Shown in pieces: positions 24,701 through 38,200 of a stretch of 64,000 bases of DNA; position 1 is the first letter of the stretch, and every line of letters starts with the position of its first letter. The DNA comes from Patiria pectinifera. Lineage: Eukaryota > Echinodermata > Asteroidea > Valvatida > Asterinidae. The notes beneath the pieces are model-generated. The model was given only the letters and a program-made list of their open reading frames with translations. It was not told where the DNA came from and did not search any database. The translations under genes and the position numbers were made by a program. The DNA is taken from the NCBI GenBank assembly GCA_029964075.1, contig CM057144.1:12113281-12177280 (forward strand). Direction: 5' to 3'.

Positions 24701-27049
24701 TATGGCATATACAACACAAAAACCCTATAAAATCCAATTGATAAACCAGACTCTTTAGAAGCCCAAACTTCCTTTCCACGACAAAGTGGAGCTCGATCCT
24801 AAATGTTATACTTCTAGGGCCTATGGAACAAAAATGCTTACATTACTAACACGTGCATTGTCGTAAACGTTGGTATCTGGAAATTTCTATGCAAAACCCC
24901 CTACACCGGGGGTTTGTGTAGAAAATATCAGTCGGTTATTTATTACTCCCGATCACGTTCAATTAATTTCGGCAGCGACCGCAAGCCCCATTTGAAAGAA
25001 AAAGTTAAGACCGGATCAATTCACCAACTTTCACGACAACGTGTTTGTAATGTAGTAGCTCTATATCCACCTTATCGGCTGGCAGTTGGTGAGGCACTGC
25101 TGCAATGAACTCCCGGTAGGCGTCCAGTGGTATGGCGCATGGGTCCTGGTATGCTATGGCATCATGGAAAACGTCCCACAGTAGCGTACAGTTGACAGGG
25201 CTTTAAAAAAAATTACAGATACATCACTTACAAGAAAAAGCTATGCCAACTCTGATATCGGTTTTTAATTGAGTCTGTTTTAGCACTTTTTATGATGAAT
25301 ATTTCGTGCAATGCGACACCGCTTTCTTTATTTCACGTTGCGGCACACATTCAGCGTTAATAGCATGCAGTCAAGGAAAATATAATGTAAATTCAAATTG
25401 TGAACCCATTTGTGAAGTGCATTGGAAATAATTATGTTTGATCCTTATACTTTTTGTAATTGTTATTATTATCTAAATCGAAACACACGCACATGTTTAC
25501 GTTACGTATAGTGTGGACATTCCCTTGGTTTCGTGTAGTTAAGAAACCTTTGAAAAAACTCATTTTACTCTCACTGTGAAAACACTTTCACAATCCAATT
25601 TTTTTTCTCTCTATGATTCCATTTAGTGTTTCTCTTCATTTCGCCACAGATAAACCTAACCCCAAAATGCCTCTAAACCTGTTTTCCAGAGAGGGGGAAA
25701 CACTGTGTGGACTTGCCCACGTCCACACAACGTCGCCGCTACCTCAGTGGTTTTTGTGGACCTCTTTTGTTCGGAAGTCCACACAGTGAATGTAATGCCT
25801 ACCCAGACACACCCACAAGCAAACAAGAGACAGCAAAAAGAAACTGCTGGGACCATGCTGGGACTGAAGGCACAAACGTTTTTTGAAAAATGACCGAACC
25901 CAGCAACTGACCCGGAGGTAATGCAGAGCAAATTTGGGCCGATGTTCTTTTATCTCGCCTCTCGGTGACCTTGATCAGAATGGATCAAGTTTTGCTCGTG
26001 CATGCGCCGTACCAGCCCGTTTAAACACGCAGCACCTGCAAACTCCGGCCCCCTCCACCCGCATTGATGCATTCCCTTTGTCCCAATGTTTATTCTACCT
26101 ATACTATCGGCCATTTTCTCGTGACCACGTACTTTGACCCCACTGCATATGGCCCTGACTGCAGGGTTGCACCCTTTTCAGTTCAATTTTTGTGTTCAAT
26201 AAATACAAAGGTTTGAGAACAAACAATTAAAGTTTGTATAAGTTGTGAATTCTTTGTATTATGATCGAACATGGTCCAACTAGTAGATGGTTATTCTAAG
26301 TATGCTCAACTTGAACCAGACAAAGTACACAACAGACTCCTCAAATCTATTTTTGGAATTTGTGTTTTGCCTTTTTATACATCGAATAATACTTTTAAGC
26401 GAAAATTGCCGATGGACCCTGATTTTACTTTGAACGAGACACATCGTGTGAGCGATGGAGATCGACTGGTTGCAATGCTACAAGAATACTGAAAAGGCAT
26501 AGATTTATTCCTGGCTCACTGTATCGTAAATTCTGTAAATCTGAAAGGTAATTACAGGGAGAGTAAAAAAACGCATCCAAAATGGCAGGACCAATTTTTG
26601 AATGAAGTTTTGCCTGTAGCACTTTCAAAATCTAGGATATGAAAGCCCAGTCGTTATATAAGCTTTCTTTATTGTACAAGAATCATTGTAACATTGTAAC
26701 AAAGATGGTTGGACATCGCAGATAATCGCAGCGGGTCCCCAATTCTCCAACAGTACCGTACGTCATCACTGCCCGGCACAAACTCAGTGAAATCCACCTC
26801 GCCGAATTCGTGTACCCCTTTATCGTCCCTATGATAAACCCATACGTACCTCTGTGGGCAAGCGTTGGGTATCGCAGTCTCCATCTGTAGCTCCAAGCAT
26901 CTCCCCAGGAATATCTCCTTGATGAACGGAGTGGTGCCTGTACTCTCGGGGAAGCAACTTTCCCTCTTTCTGCGGCTCAACCTCTCCATGTATTGCCCGC
27001 AACACAGGCCAACCAACACCAATAACACAAGAATATTCAGCAGCTTCAT
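21741..27049 (-). CDS. ADP-ribosyl cyclase (CD38/Aplysia cyclase family), tandem copy B
   Basis: Seven coding exons: 26850-27049, 25071-25200, 23512-23739, 23217-23293, 22595-22687, 22338-22424, 21741-21852; 308 residues. The first six exons match copy A in length and phase exactly. The signal peptide is identical. Exon 3 differs from copy A at six of 76 positions, exon 2 at about six. The same family marks are present (MFWSGT, TLEDTL, CPEFW, FAKYEFPN with catalytic Glu218, late cysteines in HVQC...HTEC), and the same Tyr replaces the usual pocket Trp. Expected role: secreted or luminal conversion of NAD(P) to cADPR/NAADP. The C-terminus reads 12 codons past the place where copy A stops, ending SSATSQAWLHLL. 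Exon 1 could read on into intron 1 without a stop for some 60 codons, but the donor GTACGT is conserved with copy A, so splicing is preferred. Confidence 0.92.
23935..24222 (+). repeat. tRNA-derived SINE-like element
   Basis: An A-box-like TGGCCTCATGGTTAAGG and a disrupted B-box region (GGGTTGCGAGTTTTGAGTCC) are followed by GGGCAAGGCACTTTGCTC, a CACCCAGGAGTAAATGGG core and a short TAATAATAA tail. It lies in intron 2 of cyclase copy B and is absent from copy A. Confidence 0.6.
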
Positions 27050-27514
27050 GATTTGATATCCTTCGTATAGCGTAGTGCGAGCAGAGTACAAAATACGCTA
27101 CGCGATCGTGTCCTCAAGTTCGAACTGCGAGGATTAACTACCAAACCAACTTAAAAGTTAGAAAATGCAGGCCGCGCCTATAGTCCTATTGGTTAATCCA
27201 CTCTGCCGAACAAAACAAAACAGCTAACAATTAAAACGAACTTCTCCTCAACACGTCATAGTAAGCCTACTGTGCTCAGCGGGCGGGAGGTGTAGGGCTG
27301 TATTGAAGAAGGTCGATCGTTTTCAATGCCAAATAATGCCAGTGCAAGCATGCTGGGCGATATAGTACGGAAGCCCAGGGTCAGGTACGTCCTTTTCACA
27401 GCGGCGCGTTTCTCTTTCACGGTCACGTTCTCTCGCCTGGTAGCGAGCCTCTCTTTCACAACGTGTGTCTCTCTCTTTCATGTTGGCTAGCCTCTCTTTC
27501 AAAACATTGGTTTT

Positions 27515-27790
27515 TTTTAATTTAAGGATGAGAACTTCTAGTTCATATTATTTTGTACGAAAATAATGTTTGATAACAGGCTGACGAAGGACTGTTGGGA
27601 ACAGCGAACGGACTATGTATATAGGCCTGATAAACAGTGTTAACAAACAAATCCGTAAAAAAATCCTTTTCTTTTTAAAGACGTCCGTACGATTTTAAAA
27701 TAGTAGTAGGGGAGTTGAGAATCTGTGTCTATCCAAATACAAAGAGTAGAAGTCAGGCGCGGAACCCATGTGAGAGGTTTGACCCCACCC
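27515..27790. repeat. Dispersed 270-bp module, copy 1
   Basis: From AAGGATGAGAACTTCTAGTT to AGTCAGGCGCGGAACCC the sequence is nearly identical to 43630-43905, in the same orientation. The two copies bracket the satellite block at some distance. It encodes nothing recognisable. Confidence 0.7.
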
Positions 27791-28191
27791 ATGCTCTGAC
27801 GCACACAAAAAAATGTACATCTATCACAATTATAATAATAATAAGGTCCACCTGTCCGCAACAATCTAATATAAACATATATCTTTAACGGGCCTGAACC
27901 CTCCCCCCCCCCGCCAAAAATCCTGGATCCGCCCCTGCACGCCTGATGTCTTTTTCAAAAAAGGCCTGCATAATAATAGTTTCCATTGTTGCGTAACGAG
28001 AGGTGCGTTTAGCACACGTTAGGCCTTCGACTAACGAGGCTGCCGTATACAATTTTCCAAAGAAATGAAAACAGTGGGCTCATTATTGCCCGAAATGTCA
28101 ACTTCTTTTCGTCCATGGAGCCCAAACAGAATGGACTCACCAATGTGCCACGTTTCTCAGCCTATTATTTTTGAGAAGAACTCTAAGAAAG

Positions 28192-28265
28192 CCGAATGGC
28201 CTGATGGTTAGATTCGCCGTCCACGCATCGCGCGGGGCACGGGTTCGAATCCCGTCGGTGTCGTT
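28192..28265 (+). tRNA. tRNA-like sequence, probable pseudogene or SINE head
   Basis: An A-box-like TGGCCTGATGGTTAGA and a perfect B box GGTTCGAATCC with a good T stem (ACGGG/CCCGT) are present. The acceptor stem pairs poorly and no proper 5-bp anticodon stem forms, so a working tRNA is unlikely and no anticodon is assigned. Confidence 0.35.
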
Positions 28266-29565
28266 TTGGTTTTAATCGCACTCGTTCAGTCATTATATAA
28301 GATGTTTAATTTCCCGTCGTAAATTACCAACGGTACCTTAGCTTAACCGGTAAGCACTGCGGCTGGTACTGTCCGCGAGTTCCAGGTTGGCGCCTTCGTA
28401 CAGGTTCAGGGCATTGATCCACTCGGAGGATCAGGTTTAGGGGCCGCCCTGTTCCTCCCTTAGCTCTTTGCTTTTACATGGTGCCTAGCCCTCCGGGGTT
28501 ATATGGATGGACAGGGAAGGAAGTGTGTATTGGTCGGGGACACCGAGACCCCGGAAGAGAACTAGGGGGTCGGCTGGGGCATTGTTATGGCTCAGACCGA
28601 TCCCTGAAAGCTTGACTAGCACATAACTTTTTGATTTTTTTTTATCCTCTATTCATTATACTTTGGTTTAGTTTGATATTTGCATCTGCTCGGCAGATGT
28701 ACGGTAGTTTTGAAAACGAAGCAGAGGTCTATGTCATGAATCAATGAATCATAATTGATTATAATTAAAACGGAGTTTCGTTCGATCAATATGACTACCA
28801 TTATTAATGGCGCAATTTCCAATTGGACGTAAAAACGCTATATTATTATACCGGGGATAAATAAGATGTACATTGCATATGAACATTATTTACATCTTTC
28901 AAATAATATTTCTTGAATTGTGAACATTCCCAACAAATGTAGTAATTCGCAAAATAGGGTGAAAAACGCGAGATAACAAAGTCCATCACCCTTAAAACTA
29001 GAATTCAAAATGAAAAACAAAGTCAAGTGGAATACAAGAATGTACATTAAGGGTTGAATTGGAAAAAATATCCATTGCATTGGGCTTTTACGGACTTGCT
29101 TTTTTACAGTCAGAAATATGCAGGAGCAGATCCTGAGCAAGTTTTTTTTTGGTGGGTGGGGGGTGGGGTGGGGTTTGAACCCCTCCCCTGCTCTGACACA
29201 AAAAGTAAACCTATTCTACAGCGGTTATTAACACTAGGCCTATATCACAGAATATGCATATGCCCCCAAACAAAGCTGCCGATGTCTGTATTTTTGTGCA
29301 AAGTGGACATTATTACCAGTAAACAATTAAGCGTGTCGGAAAGGCGGGGGGGGGGGGTGTTTCTCATGTTTTTTTCACGGAATTCTATGATTTTTTGGGG
29401 GGGACAGAACTGGGCATGGGCATCGCAAGGGGTGCAAGGAGGGGGGCGCTTGTCCCCCCCAAGAAAAGCAAAATAAAAACAAAAACAAAAAAAAGAGAAA
29501 AAGAGGCGCGAAGTCATAGTGGTGTAAATTTAATGAGTTAGGGGGATGTGTTCAAAATGTCCCTG

Positions 29566-29703
29566 CCACCCTCTTTAACTGATAAATCGAGAATTTGTTG
29601 AGAAATACAAGAATTGTGGGGGAAATGTTTTTTGGCTCCCTCTAGAAAAAGTCTTGGCGACGCCCTTGGAGGTGGGAGACCACCCTCCCCCAGATCCGCG
29701 CCT
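29566..29703. repeat. Satellite-flanking module, left copy
   Basis: The stretch from CCACCCTCTTTAACTGATAA to CCCCCAGATC recurs at 42036-42178 in the same orientation. Shared blocks include AACTGATAAATCGAGAA and TGGCGACGCCC. The left copy is separated from the first satellite unit by about 120 bases of unshared sequence; the right copy adjoins the last unit. Confidence 0.7.
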
Positions 29704-29825
29704 GCACCTCTTCGATCGTTTTGCGCAACACATGATCGAGTAGTGTGCAATGACATCGGGGATGACCCTGCATTTCTTCAGAAGCTTACGGCAGCAGCAC
29801 GTGCCTTCCGCTGCCGTCTCCTGCA

Positions 29826-32800
29826 AGGCTAACCCCTTGCAATTTTTGTCAATTTTGGTCAAAAAATGAAATTGCTCCAAACTTCCTGGAAAGACTCCTA
29901 AGGAACCCTCGAACAAATTCCAACTCGATTTAGGGAAAGATATATCATTAATTTTTTTTTATATTTTAGCCTAATTTTATGAAAAATGTGAGGCTAACCC
30001 CTTGCAATTTTTGTCTATTTTGGTCCAAAAATTAAAATGCTCCACACTTCCTGGAAAGACTGTTAAGGAAACCTCGAACACATTCCAACTCGATTTAGGG
30101 AAAGATATATCATTAAAAAGAAAGTTATATTTTAGCCAATTTTTATGAACTGTAGGCTAAGGATCACATTTTCAATTTTTGTCAATTTTGGTCAAAAAAT
30201 GAAATTGCTCCAAATTTCATGGAAGGACTCCTAAGGGACCCTGGAACGCATTCCGACTCGATTTAGGGACATATATATTATTAAAAAGAAATTCATATTT
30301 TAGCCAATTTTTATGAAAAATGTAAGGCTAACCCCTTGCAATTTTTGTCAATTTTGGTCAAAAACTGAAATTGCTCCAAACTTCATGGAAGGACTCCTAA
30401 GGGACTCTGGAACGTATTCCGACTCGATTTGGGGACATTTATATTATTAAAAAGAAATTCATATTTTAGCCAATTTTTATGAAAAATGTAAGGCTAACCC
30501 CTTGCAATTTTTGTCAATTTTGGTCAAAAAATGAAATTGCTCCAAACTTCCTGAAAGGACTCCTAAGGGACCCTGGAACGCATTCCGACTCGATTTAGGG
30601 ACATATATATTATTAAAAAGAAATTCATATTTTAGCCAATTTTTATGAAAAATGTAAGGCTAACCCCTTGCAATTTTTGTCAATTTTGGTCAAAAAATGA
30701 AATTGCTCCAAACTTCATGGAAGGACTCCTTAGGGACCCTGGAACGTATTCCGACTCAATTTGGGGACATTTATATTATTAAAAAGAAATTCATATTTTA
30801 GCCAATTTTTATGAAAAATGTAAGGCTAACCCCTTGCAATTTTTGTCAATTTTGGTCAAAAAATGAAATTGCTCCAAACTTCATGGAAGGACTCCTAAGG
30901 GACCCTGGAACGTATTCCGACTCGATTTGGGGACATTTATATTATTAAAAAGAAATTCATATTTTAGCCAATTTTTATGAAAAATGTAAGGCTAACCCTT
31001 GCAATTTTTGTCAATTTTGGTCAAAAAAAGAAATTGCTCCAAACTTCATGGAAGGACTCCTAAGGGACCCTGGAACGCATTCCGACTCGATTTGGGGACA
31101 TTTATATTATTAAAAAGAAATTCATATTTTAGCCAATTTTTATGAAAAATGTAAGGCTAACCCCTTGCAATTTTGGTCAATTTTGGTCAAAAAATGAAAT
31201 TGCTCCAAACTTCATGGAAGGACTCCTAAGGGACCCTGGAACGCATTCCGACTCGATTTAGGGACATATATATTATTAAAAAGAAATTCATATTTTAGCC
31301 AATTTTTATGAAAAATGTAAGGCTAACCCCTTGCAATTTATGTCAATTTTGGTCCAAAAATGAAATTGCTCCAAACTTCATGGAAGGACTCCTAAGGGAC
31401 CCTGGAACGCATTCCGACTCGATTTGGGGACATATATATTATTTAAAAGAAATTCATATTTTAGCCAATTTTTATGAAAAATGTAAGGTTAACCCCTTGC
31501 AATTTTTGTCAATTTTGGTCAAAAAATAAAATTGCTCCAAACTTCATGGAAGGACTCCTAAGGGACCCTGGAACGTATTCCGACTCGATTTGGGGACATT
31601 TATATTATTAAAAAGAAATTCATATTTTAGCCAATTTTTATGAAAAATGTAAGGCTAACCCCTTGCAATTTTTGTCAATTTTGGTCAAAAAATGAAATTG
31701 CTCCAAACTTCCTGAAAGGACTCCTAAGGGACCCTGGAACGTATTCCGACTCAATTTGGGGACATTTATATTATTAAAAAGAAATTCATATTTTAGCCAA
31801 TTTTTATGAAAAATGTAAGGCTAACCCCTTGCAATTTATGTCAATTTTGGTCAAAAACTGAAATTGCTCCAAACTTCATGGAAGGACTCCTAAGGGACCC
31901 TGGAACGCATTCCGACTCGATTTGGGGACATATATATTATTAAAAAGAAATTCATATTTTAGCCAATTTTTATGAAAAATGTAAGGCTAACCCCTTGCAA
32001 TTTTTGTCAATTTTGGTCAAAAACTGAAATTGCTCCAAACTTCATGGAAGGACTCCTAAGGGACCCTGGAACGTATTCCGACTCGATTTGGGGACATTTA
32101 TATTATTAAAAAGAAATTCATATTTTAGCCAATTTTTATGAAAAATGTAAGGCTAACCCCTTGCAATTTTTGTCAATTTTGGTCAAAAACTGAAATTGCT
32201 CCAAACTTCATGGAAGGACTCCTAAGGGACCCTGGAACGTATTCCGACTCGATTTGGGGACATTTATATTATTAAAAAGAAATTCATACTTTAGCCAATT
32301 TTTATGAAAAATGTAAGGCTAACCCCTTGCAATTTTTGTCAATTTTGGTCAAAAAATGAAATTGCTCCAAACTTCCTATAAGGACTCCTAAGGGACCCTG
32401 GAACGCATTCCGACTCGATTTAGGGACATATATATTATTAAAAAGAAATTCATATTTTAGCCAATTTTTATGAAAAATGTAAGGCTAACCCCTTGCAATT
32501 TTTGTCAATTTTGGTCAAAAAATGAAATTGCTCCAAACTTCATGGAAGGACTCCTTAGGGACCCTGGAACGTATTCCGACTCGATTTGGGGACATTTATA
32601 TTATTAAAAAGAAATTCATATTTTAGCCAATTTTTATGAAAAATGTAAGGCTAACCCTTGCAATTTTTGTCAATTCTGGTCAAAAAAAGAAATTGCTCCA
32701 AACTTCATGGAAGGACTCCTAAGGGACCCTGGAACGCATTCCGACTCGATTTGGGGACATTTATATTATTAAAAAGAAATTCATATTTTAGCCAATTTTT

Positions 32801-34262
32801 ATGAAAAATGTAAGGCTAACCCCTTGCAATTTTGGTCAATTTTGGTCAAAAAATGAAATTGCTCCAAACTTCATGGAAGGACTCCTAAGGGACCCTGGAA
32901 CGCATTCCGACTCGATTTAGGGACATATATATTATTAAAAAGAAATTCATATTTTAGCCAATTTTTATGAAAAATGTAAGGCTAACCCCTTGCAATTGAT
33001 GTCAATTTTGGTCAAAAACTGAAATTGCTCCAAACTTCATGGAAGGACTCCTAAGGGACCCTGGAACGCATTCCGACTCGATTTGGGGACATTTATATTA
33101 TTAAAAAGAAATTCATATTTTAGCCAATTTTTATGAAAAATGTAAGGCTAACCCTTGCAATTTTTGTCAATTTTGGTCAAAAAAAGAAATTGCTCCAAAC
33201 TTCATGGAAGGACTCCTAAGGGACCCTGGAACGCATTCCGACTCGATTTGGGGACATTTATATTATTAAAAAGAAATTCATATTTTAGCCAATTTTTATG
33301 AAAAATGTAAGGCTAACCCCTTGCAATTTTGGTCAATTTTGGTCAAAAAATGAAATTGCTCCAAACTTCATGGAAGGACTCCTAAGGGACCCTGGAACGC
33401 ATTCCGACTCGATTTAGGGACATATATATTATTAAAAAGAAATTCATATTTTAGCCAATTTTTATGAAAAATGTAAGGCTAACCCCTTGCAATTTATGTC
33501 AATTTTGGTCCAAAAATGAAATTGCTCCAAACTTCATGGAAGGACTCCTAAGGGACCCTGGAACGCATTCCGACTCGATTTGGGGACATATATATTATTA
33601 AAAAGAAATTCATATTTTAGCCAATTTTTATGAAAAATGTAAGGCTAACCCCTTGCAATTTTGGTCAATTTTGGTCAAAAAATAAAATTGCTCCAAACTT
33701 CATGGAAGGACTCCTTAGGGACCCTGGAACGTATTCCGACTCGATTTGGGGACATTTATATTATTAAAAAGAAATTCATATTTTAGCCAATTTTTATGAA
33801 AAATGTAAGGCTAACCCCTTGCAATTGATGTCAATTTTGGTCAAAAAATGAAATTGCTCCAAACTTCATGGAAGGACTCCTAAGGGACCCTGGAACGCAT
33901 TCCGACTCGATTTAGGGAAATATATATTATTAAAAAGAAATTCATATTTTAGCCAATTTTTATGAAAAATGTAAGGCTAACCCCTTGCAATTTTTGTCAA
34001 TTTTGGTCAAAAAATGAAATTTCTCCAAACTTCATGGAAGGACTCCTAAGGGACCCTGGAACGTATTCCGACTCGATTTGGGGACATATATATTATTAAA
34101 AAGAAATTCATATTTTTGCCAATTTTTATGAAAAATGTAAGAATAACCCCTTGCAATTGATGTCAATTTTTGTCAAAAAATAAAATTGCTCCAAACTTCC
34201 TGAAAGGACTCCTAAGGGACCCTGGAACGCATTCCGACTCGATTTAGGGACATATATATTAT
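29826..34262. repeat. 166-bp satellite array, left block (about 27 units)
   Basis: Head-to-tail units of 166 bp, each running AAGGCTAACCCCTTGCAA ... GACTCGATTTGGGGACA ... TTTTAGCCAATTTTTATG. The first two or three units are the most diverged. Unit variants recur at about 1.66 kb (ten units) and about 0.5 kb (three units), a higher-order pattern. Since 166 is not a multiple of three, reading frames across units are accidental. The array is cut at 34262 inside a unit by an inserted element. Confidence 0.95.
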
Positions 34263-35249
34263 TATTCTCAGACAACACACAAAACCACACAGTGAGAGTT
34301 GATTTGACTTTTCTGGCATAGATTTTTTGAGCCGCTAATTTATTTCTCCTCGGTAAATGTTTAACTGTATTAAATGTCCGTAAATACGTTAACAAGCTAT
34401 AACATACCAATGAATAATTACCTATTTGCTAAAAGATATTTGCCTTAGAAACATTTTAAACAAGCTAAAAACGGGGCACGCTTGCCCCAAATACTTGCCA
34501 TGCTTGGCATCACTGGGCCCGAAACCTTGGCACGCTTGCCAACCATTCACTAGCCCCACCAGAACAAGTGGGTGCTAGCCAAAGTGTTTTGTCACATGAC
34601 TTAAGTATTTGTCACGTGACTTTAGTATTTATATGCCTATATTACTCAAGAAGTTATTTGTAGTTAAAGCACACCGATTTGGTCCACCGCTCGTAGATAC
34701 GGTTGGCATGCCCCATCAGTACAAATGGGTGCTTGGCGTACTTTTTTACAAAGATTAAACACAACTTGTTAAATGTTTAACGTCCAAATTCAAAGGTTTT
34801 ACTTAAGAACTATTCACCCAACTTGTTTATTTAGTTTGAATTGAGGCACTGCCCGTCGCTCCCAGCCAACTTCGCCCATTTATAGAAGTATAAAAGTATG
34901 GTGGTTGAATGGGAGGTGGTGGGTTTATTTTTGTTGTTGCGGTCTCAAAAAGCTACGCCGAACTGGCCTTTCATCCACGGCGTGCACGTAGTGCGTCTGT
35001 GCGCGCGCGTGGACTTATCACCTTTGTATCAATATTTATATCTCCCTTGGAAGTTACATCAACTTCTGCCTATGAACAGCACTTTTGGCTTGATGCCAGC
35101 AATGGATGGCCAGCTGCAATTTGGGCAATCAATATGTTTACTAATTCCATACCATAGCAACCATCCGCTGATTAACAGAGAGTTTGAAACTCAGCCAGCC
35201 GTGTGTACGTGGAGAATAATGTATTTTATCTTTCAGTGATAAAATGAAT
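34263..35249 (+). mobile_element. Short rolling-circle-like element, 987 bp (first of a tandem pair)
   Basis: Made of a 614-bp left module (34263-34876), 47 unshared bases and a 326-bp right module (34924-35249). Both modules recur in the next element. The left end reads TATTCTCAGACAACACAC. The right module carries the inverse motif GTGTGTACGTGGAGAATA not at the tip but upstream of a terminal hairpin (ATTTTATC/GATAAAAT, 35223-35245), then TGAAT. Inverted repeats placed asymmetrically plus a 3' hairpin, with no target duplication, are Helitron2/Helentron-type traits. No RepHel protein is encoded, so it would be non-autonomous. A tandem deletion derivative of a tyrosine-recombinase element is an alternative. 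Confidence 0.6.
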
Positions 35250-38200
35250 TATTCTCAGACAACACACAAAACCACACAGTGAGAGTTGATTTGACTTTTC
35301 TGGCATAGATTTTTTGAGCCGCTAATTTATTTCTCCTCGGTCAATGTTTAACTGTATTAAATGTCCGTAAATACGTTAACAAGCTATAACATACCAATGA
35401 ATAATTACCTATTTGCTAAAAGATATTTGCCTTAGAAACATTTTAAACAAGCTAAAAACGGGGCACGCTTGCCCCAAATACTTGCCATGCTTGGCATCAC
35501 TGGGCCCGAAACCTTGGCACGCTTGCCAACCATTCACTAGCCCCACCAGAACAAGTGGGTGCTAGCCAAAGTGTTTTGTCACATGACTTAAGTATTTGTC
35601 ACGTGACTTTAGTATTTATATGCCTATATTACTCAAGAAGTTATTTGTAGTTAAAGCACACCGATTTGGTCCACCGCTCGTAGATACGGTTGGCATGCCC
35701 CATCAGTACAAATGGGTGCTTGGCGTACTTTTTTACAAAGATTAAACACAACTTGTTAAATGTTTAACGTCCAAATTCAAAGGTTTTACTTAAGAACTAT
35801 TCACCCAACTTGTTTATTTAGTTTGAATTGAGGCACTGCCCGTCGCTCCCAGCCAACTTCGCCAAACGCGCAACGCGCGCCCCATGGGACGACAGGCAGT
35901 ACCCTCACACCCTTACCCCGAAGAGTAGAACCCCAAAAGAGAAAAACTGAACGAAACAAATACTAGCGCCAGGGTAATACTGGAGTTGTGTATAACTATT
36001 ACCAACTGAGGATAGAGTGCGAACTGCTACCATTTTTTTCTTTTTTTAAGGAGTTAATGTTGCAAACATCATTAATGCTGTAACCTCATCGGCATGCTTG
36101 CCACAAATCTTTGGCACTCTTCCTAAACCACACAAGCTGCCTCTTTGAAATTTTTGAAAATTAAACATGCATAATAATAATACACATTACAAAGTTAGGT
36201 ATTATAATCATACGCCACAACTTGATCATTGGATAACGTTGTCAAAAGAGGTAAAACTAACTACAAATGTTGATTAAATACTTTTATATATTTCTCAAAC
36301 CAATCCTGATCGATATAGATTCAATTGATACAAAGGGGGAAATGTTAGTGGCTACCTTCTAAGCTGGCCTACAAAGTGGCAAAACCATTCGTGGACAGAA
36401 AGAGGACGAAATGTACTATTTTCCCGTGGGTAGATCTAATCTAAATCAGTAAGGGGAAATATCCCCAACATATCAACCTCCTATTGTGAGTATCACTAAC
36501 GTGAACTAAACAAATTAGCTATTATTGCTCCTGAAAAAGGCGAAAAGCAAGTACGAAACCCATCCTGGTGGAAAAGATCGAAAAAATTCCCTTCCAGCCC
36601 CCAAATAGGCGACCAAGTTTTCTTTGTAGTTTTAGGAGCAAAATTATCTGGAGGCATAAAGATTTTTTTTTTAATTTTTTTTTTAAAACTTTTTAATTGT
36701 TTATGTTATCTTCCAAAAGTACAATTATTACTTAAATCCCCTTAAAACAATGAACTTGTTGAAGTAGCCGTTATTAAATGTAAACAGTCAATGTATAGCT
36801 ATAGTTAGTCATTTAAACTGTTTACCTAACGATGAGTATTCCGTGTTCAATGTAAAATAAAATACAGTACAAAATAGCCAGGACTATGTACAACCTACAA
36901 CCCAATACAATGACATCAAAAGCATGAATGCAATTTAGAAAATTCCAAGTTGTAATTTACTTAGCAATATTCATTTCATGTCAAGAAATGTTTCTAACCA
37001 GCTTTATCTGTTCCTTGTTGTTGTTTTTTTGTGAAAAATCATAACCAGCAGGAGGCTTACAAGTAGGGTGCATCAACGTTAACATGACAATGGGAAATAT
37101 TATTACACTTACAGGTAGGCCTACATATGAATAGTACAATTAGGCTGCTAAAGATCTGGGTCAAACACGTAAACGCGCAACGTGTGGTTAAATGTATGTG
37201 TCTACAGATCATATAACTGAGCGTACACTTTATGTTATATTATCCTCCTCAATGCCATCATGCTTTTAAATCGCGTCAACTTAATTGAAATGGATGTCCA
37301 TAGAATTTAATAGGTCATGGTCAAAAAAGTGTGCCGCTTTTTCTGTTGACGGCTTTTTTCCTGTTGACAGTTATTTTCCTGATATTCGCCTTTAGGCAAC
37401 AGTTTATAATCTGGAAGCCAAACTGGCCAAATTGCTGGACGATCAGTACCAACCGAACTTGACAAGATGTCCAACCTTGGAAGACCTCTATGTTGCAAAT
37501 CTGAAGAGCATTCGATGATATGAGTCCCGGTCCCAAACCAATTTGTAGCGTGTGCTATCCCCTGGCATCCTGCAACAGAAAATACTCAAAGCAGCAGCTA
37601 TCCTTTGCAAACATATCTATCTTTTAAATGTATTCATTTATTTTTTGTTTATGTGTTTGTTAGGTTGTTGGGGTGTTGGGGTGTTTGTTTTATTTGTTTT
37701 GTCAGGGTGTTTGTTATCATTATTATCATTATTATTATATAATCTACAGCATCCCACAAATGGGCGGCAGGTTCTTTCTTTTTTTAAAATTTATTTGGCA
37801 AGTCACATCTGGATTTTGGCAACATGCCATGTGGGGGTGACAAATTGGAGTCACCCCTATTGTTAGAACGACCCTTAGGACAAGGAATGTTTCTGTTGCA
37901 AATTATCTAGCTCGAGAAAATCACCAAATTTCGTGAAGAAAAGATAAGAGGTAAACTTGGATTAGGTGATAGTTTAGGTTTGTGCACAAGTCTATGGTAA
38001 AGTCTCGCTGTTATGGCATTAGTAGAAATTATTAATATTTAATTATTACAGTTTGTAGTATAGTATTTCATTATAATTTTAAATGTTAGTATAAATTCCT
38101 ATGGCTTCACAAGTTGGCCCAGGTGACAGAAAAGGATGTCAAGCTAAATAGGAGAGAAACTATACCTCGAATGAATAGGTCCCCCTTAATTGTGTGAAAA

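Larger units (their letters stand above)
27050..29825. other. Gene-free repeat-rich stretch before the satellite
   Basis: Contains a 270-bp module (27515-27790) repeated at 43630-43905, a tRNA-like sequence (28192-28265), a second SINE-like stretch near 28325-28560, and hAT-type end motifs (GGATCCGC...CTG) near 27935 and 29696. No coding exon was found. Confidence 0.5.

Noticed and set aside
26669-26849. Read-through of cyclase copy B exon 1 as a longer exon
   Set aside because: Copy A has a stop soon after the same donor site, the donor is identical in both copies, and only splicing restores the cyclase fold.
29826-34262. Regular repeats considered as a CRISPR array
   Set aside because: Units are contiguous 166-bp tandem copies with no variable spacers, in an intron-bearing eukaryotic genome.
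34898-35239. Open frame in the right module, repeated at 40408-40860
   Set aside because: It is present twice only because the module is duplicated. A second frame is open over the same bases, and no domain or start context supports either.
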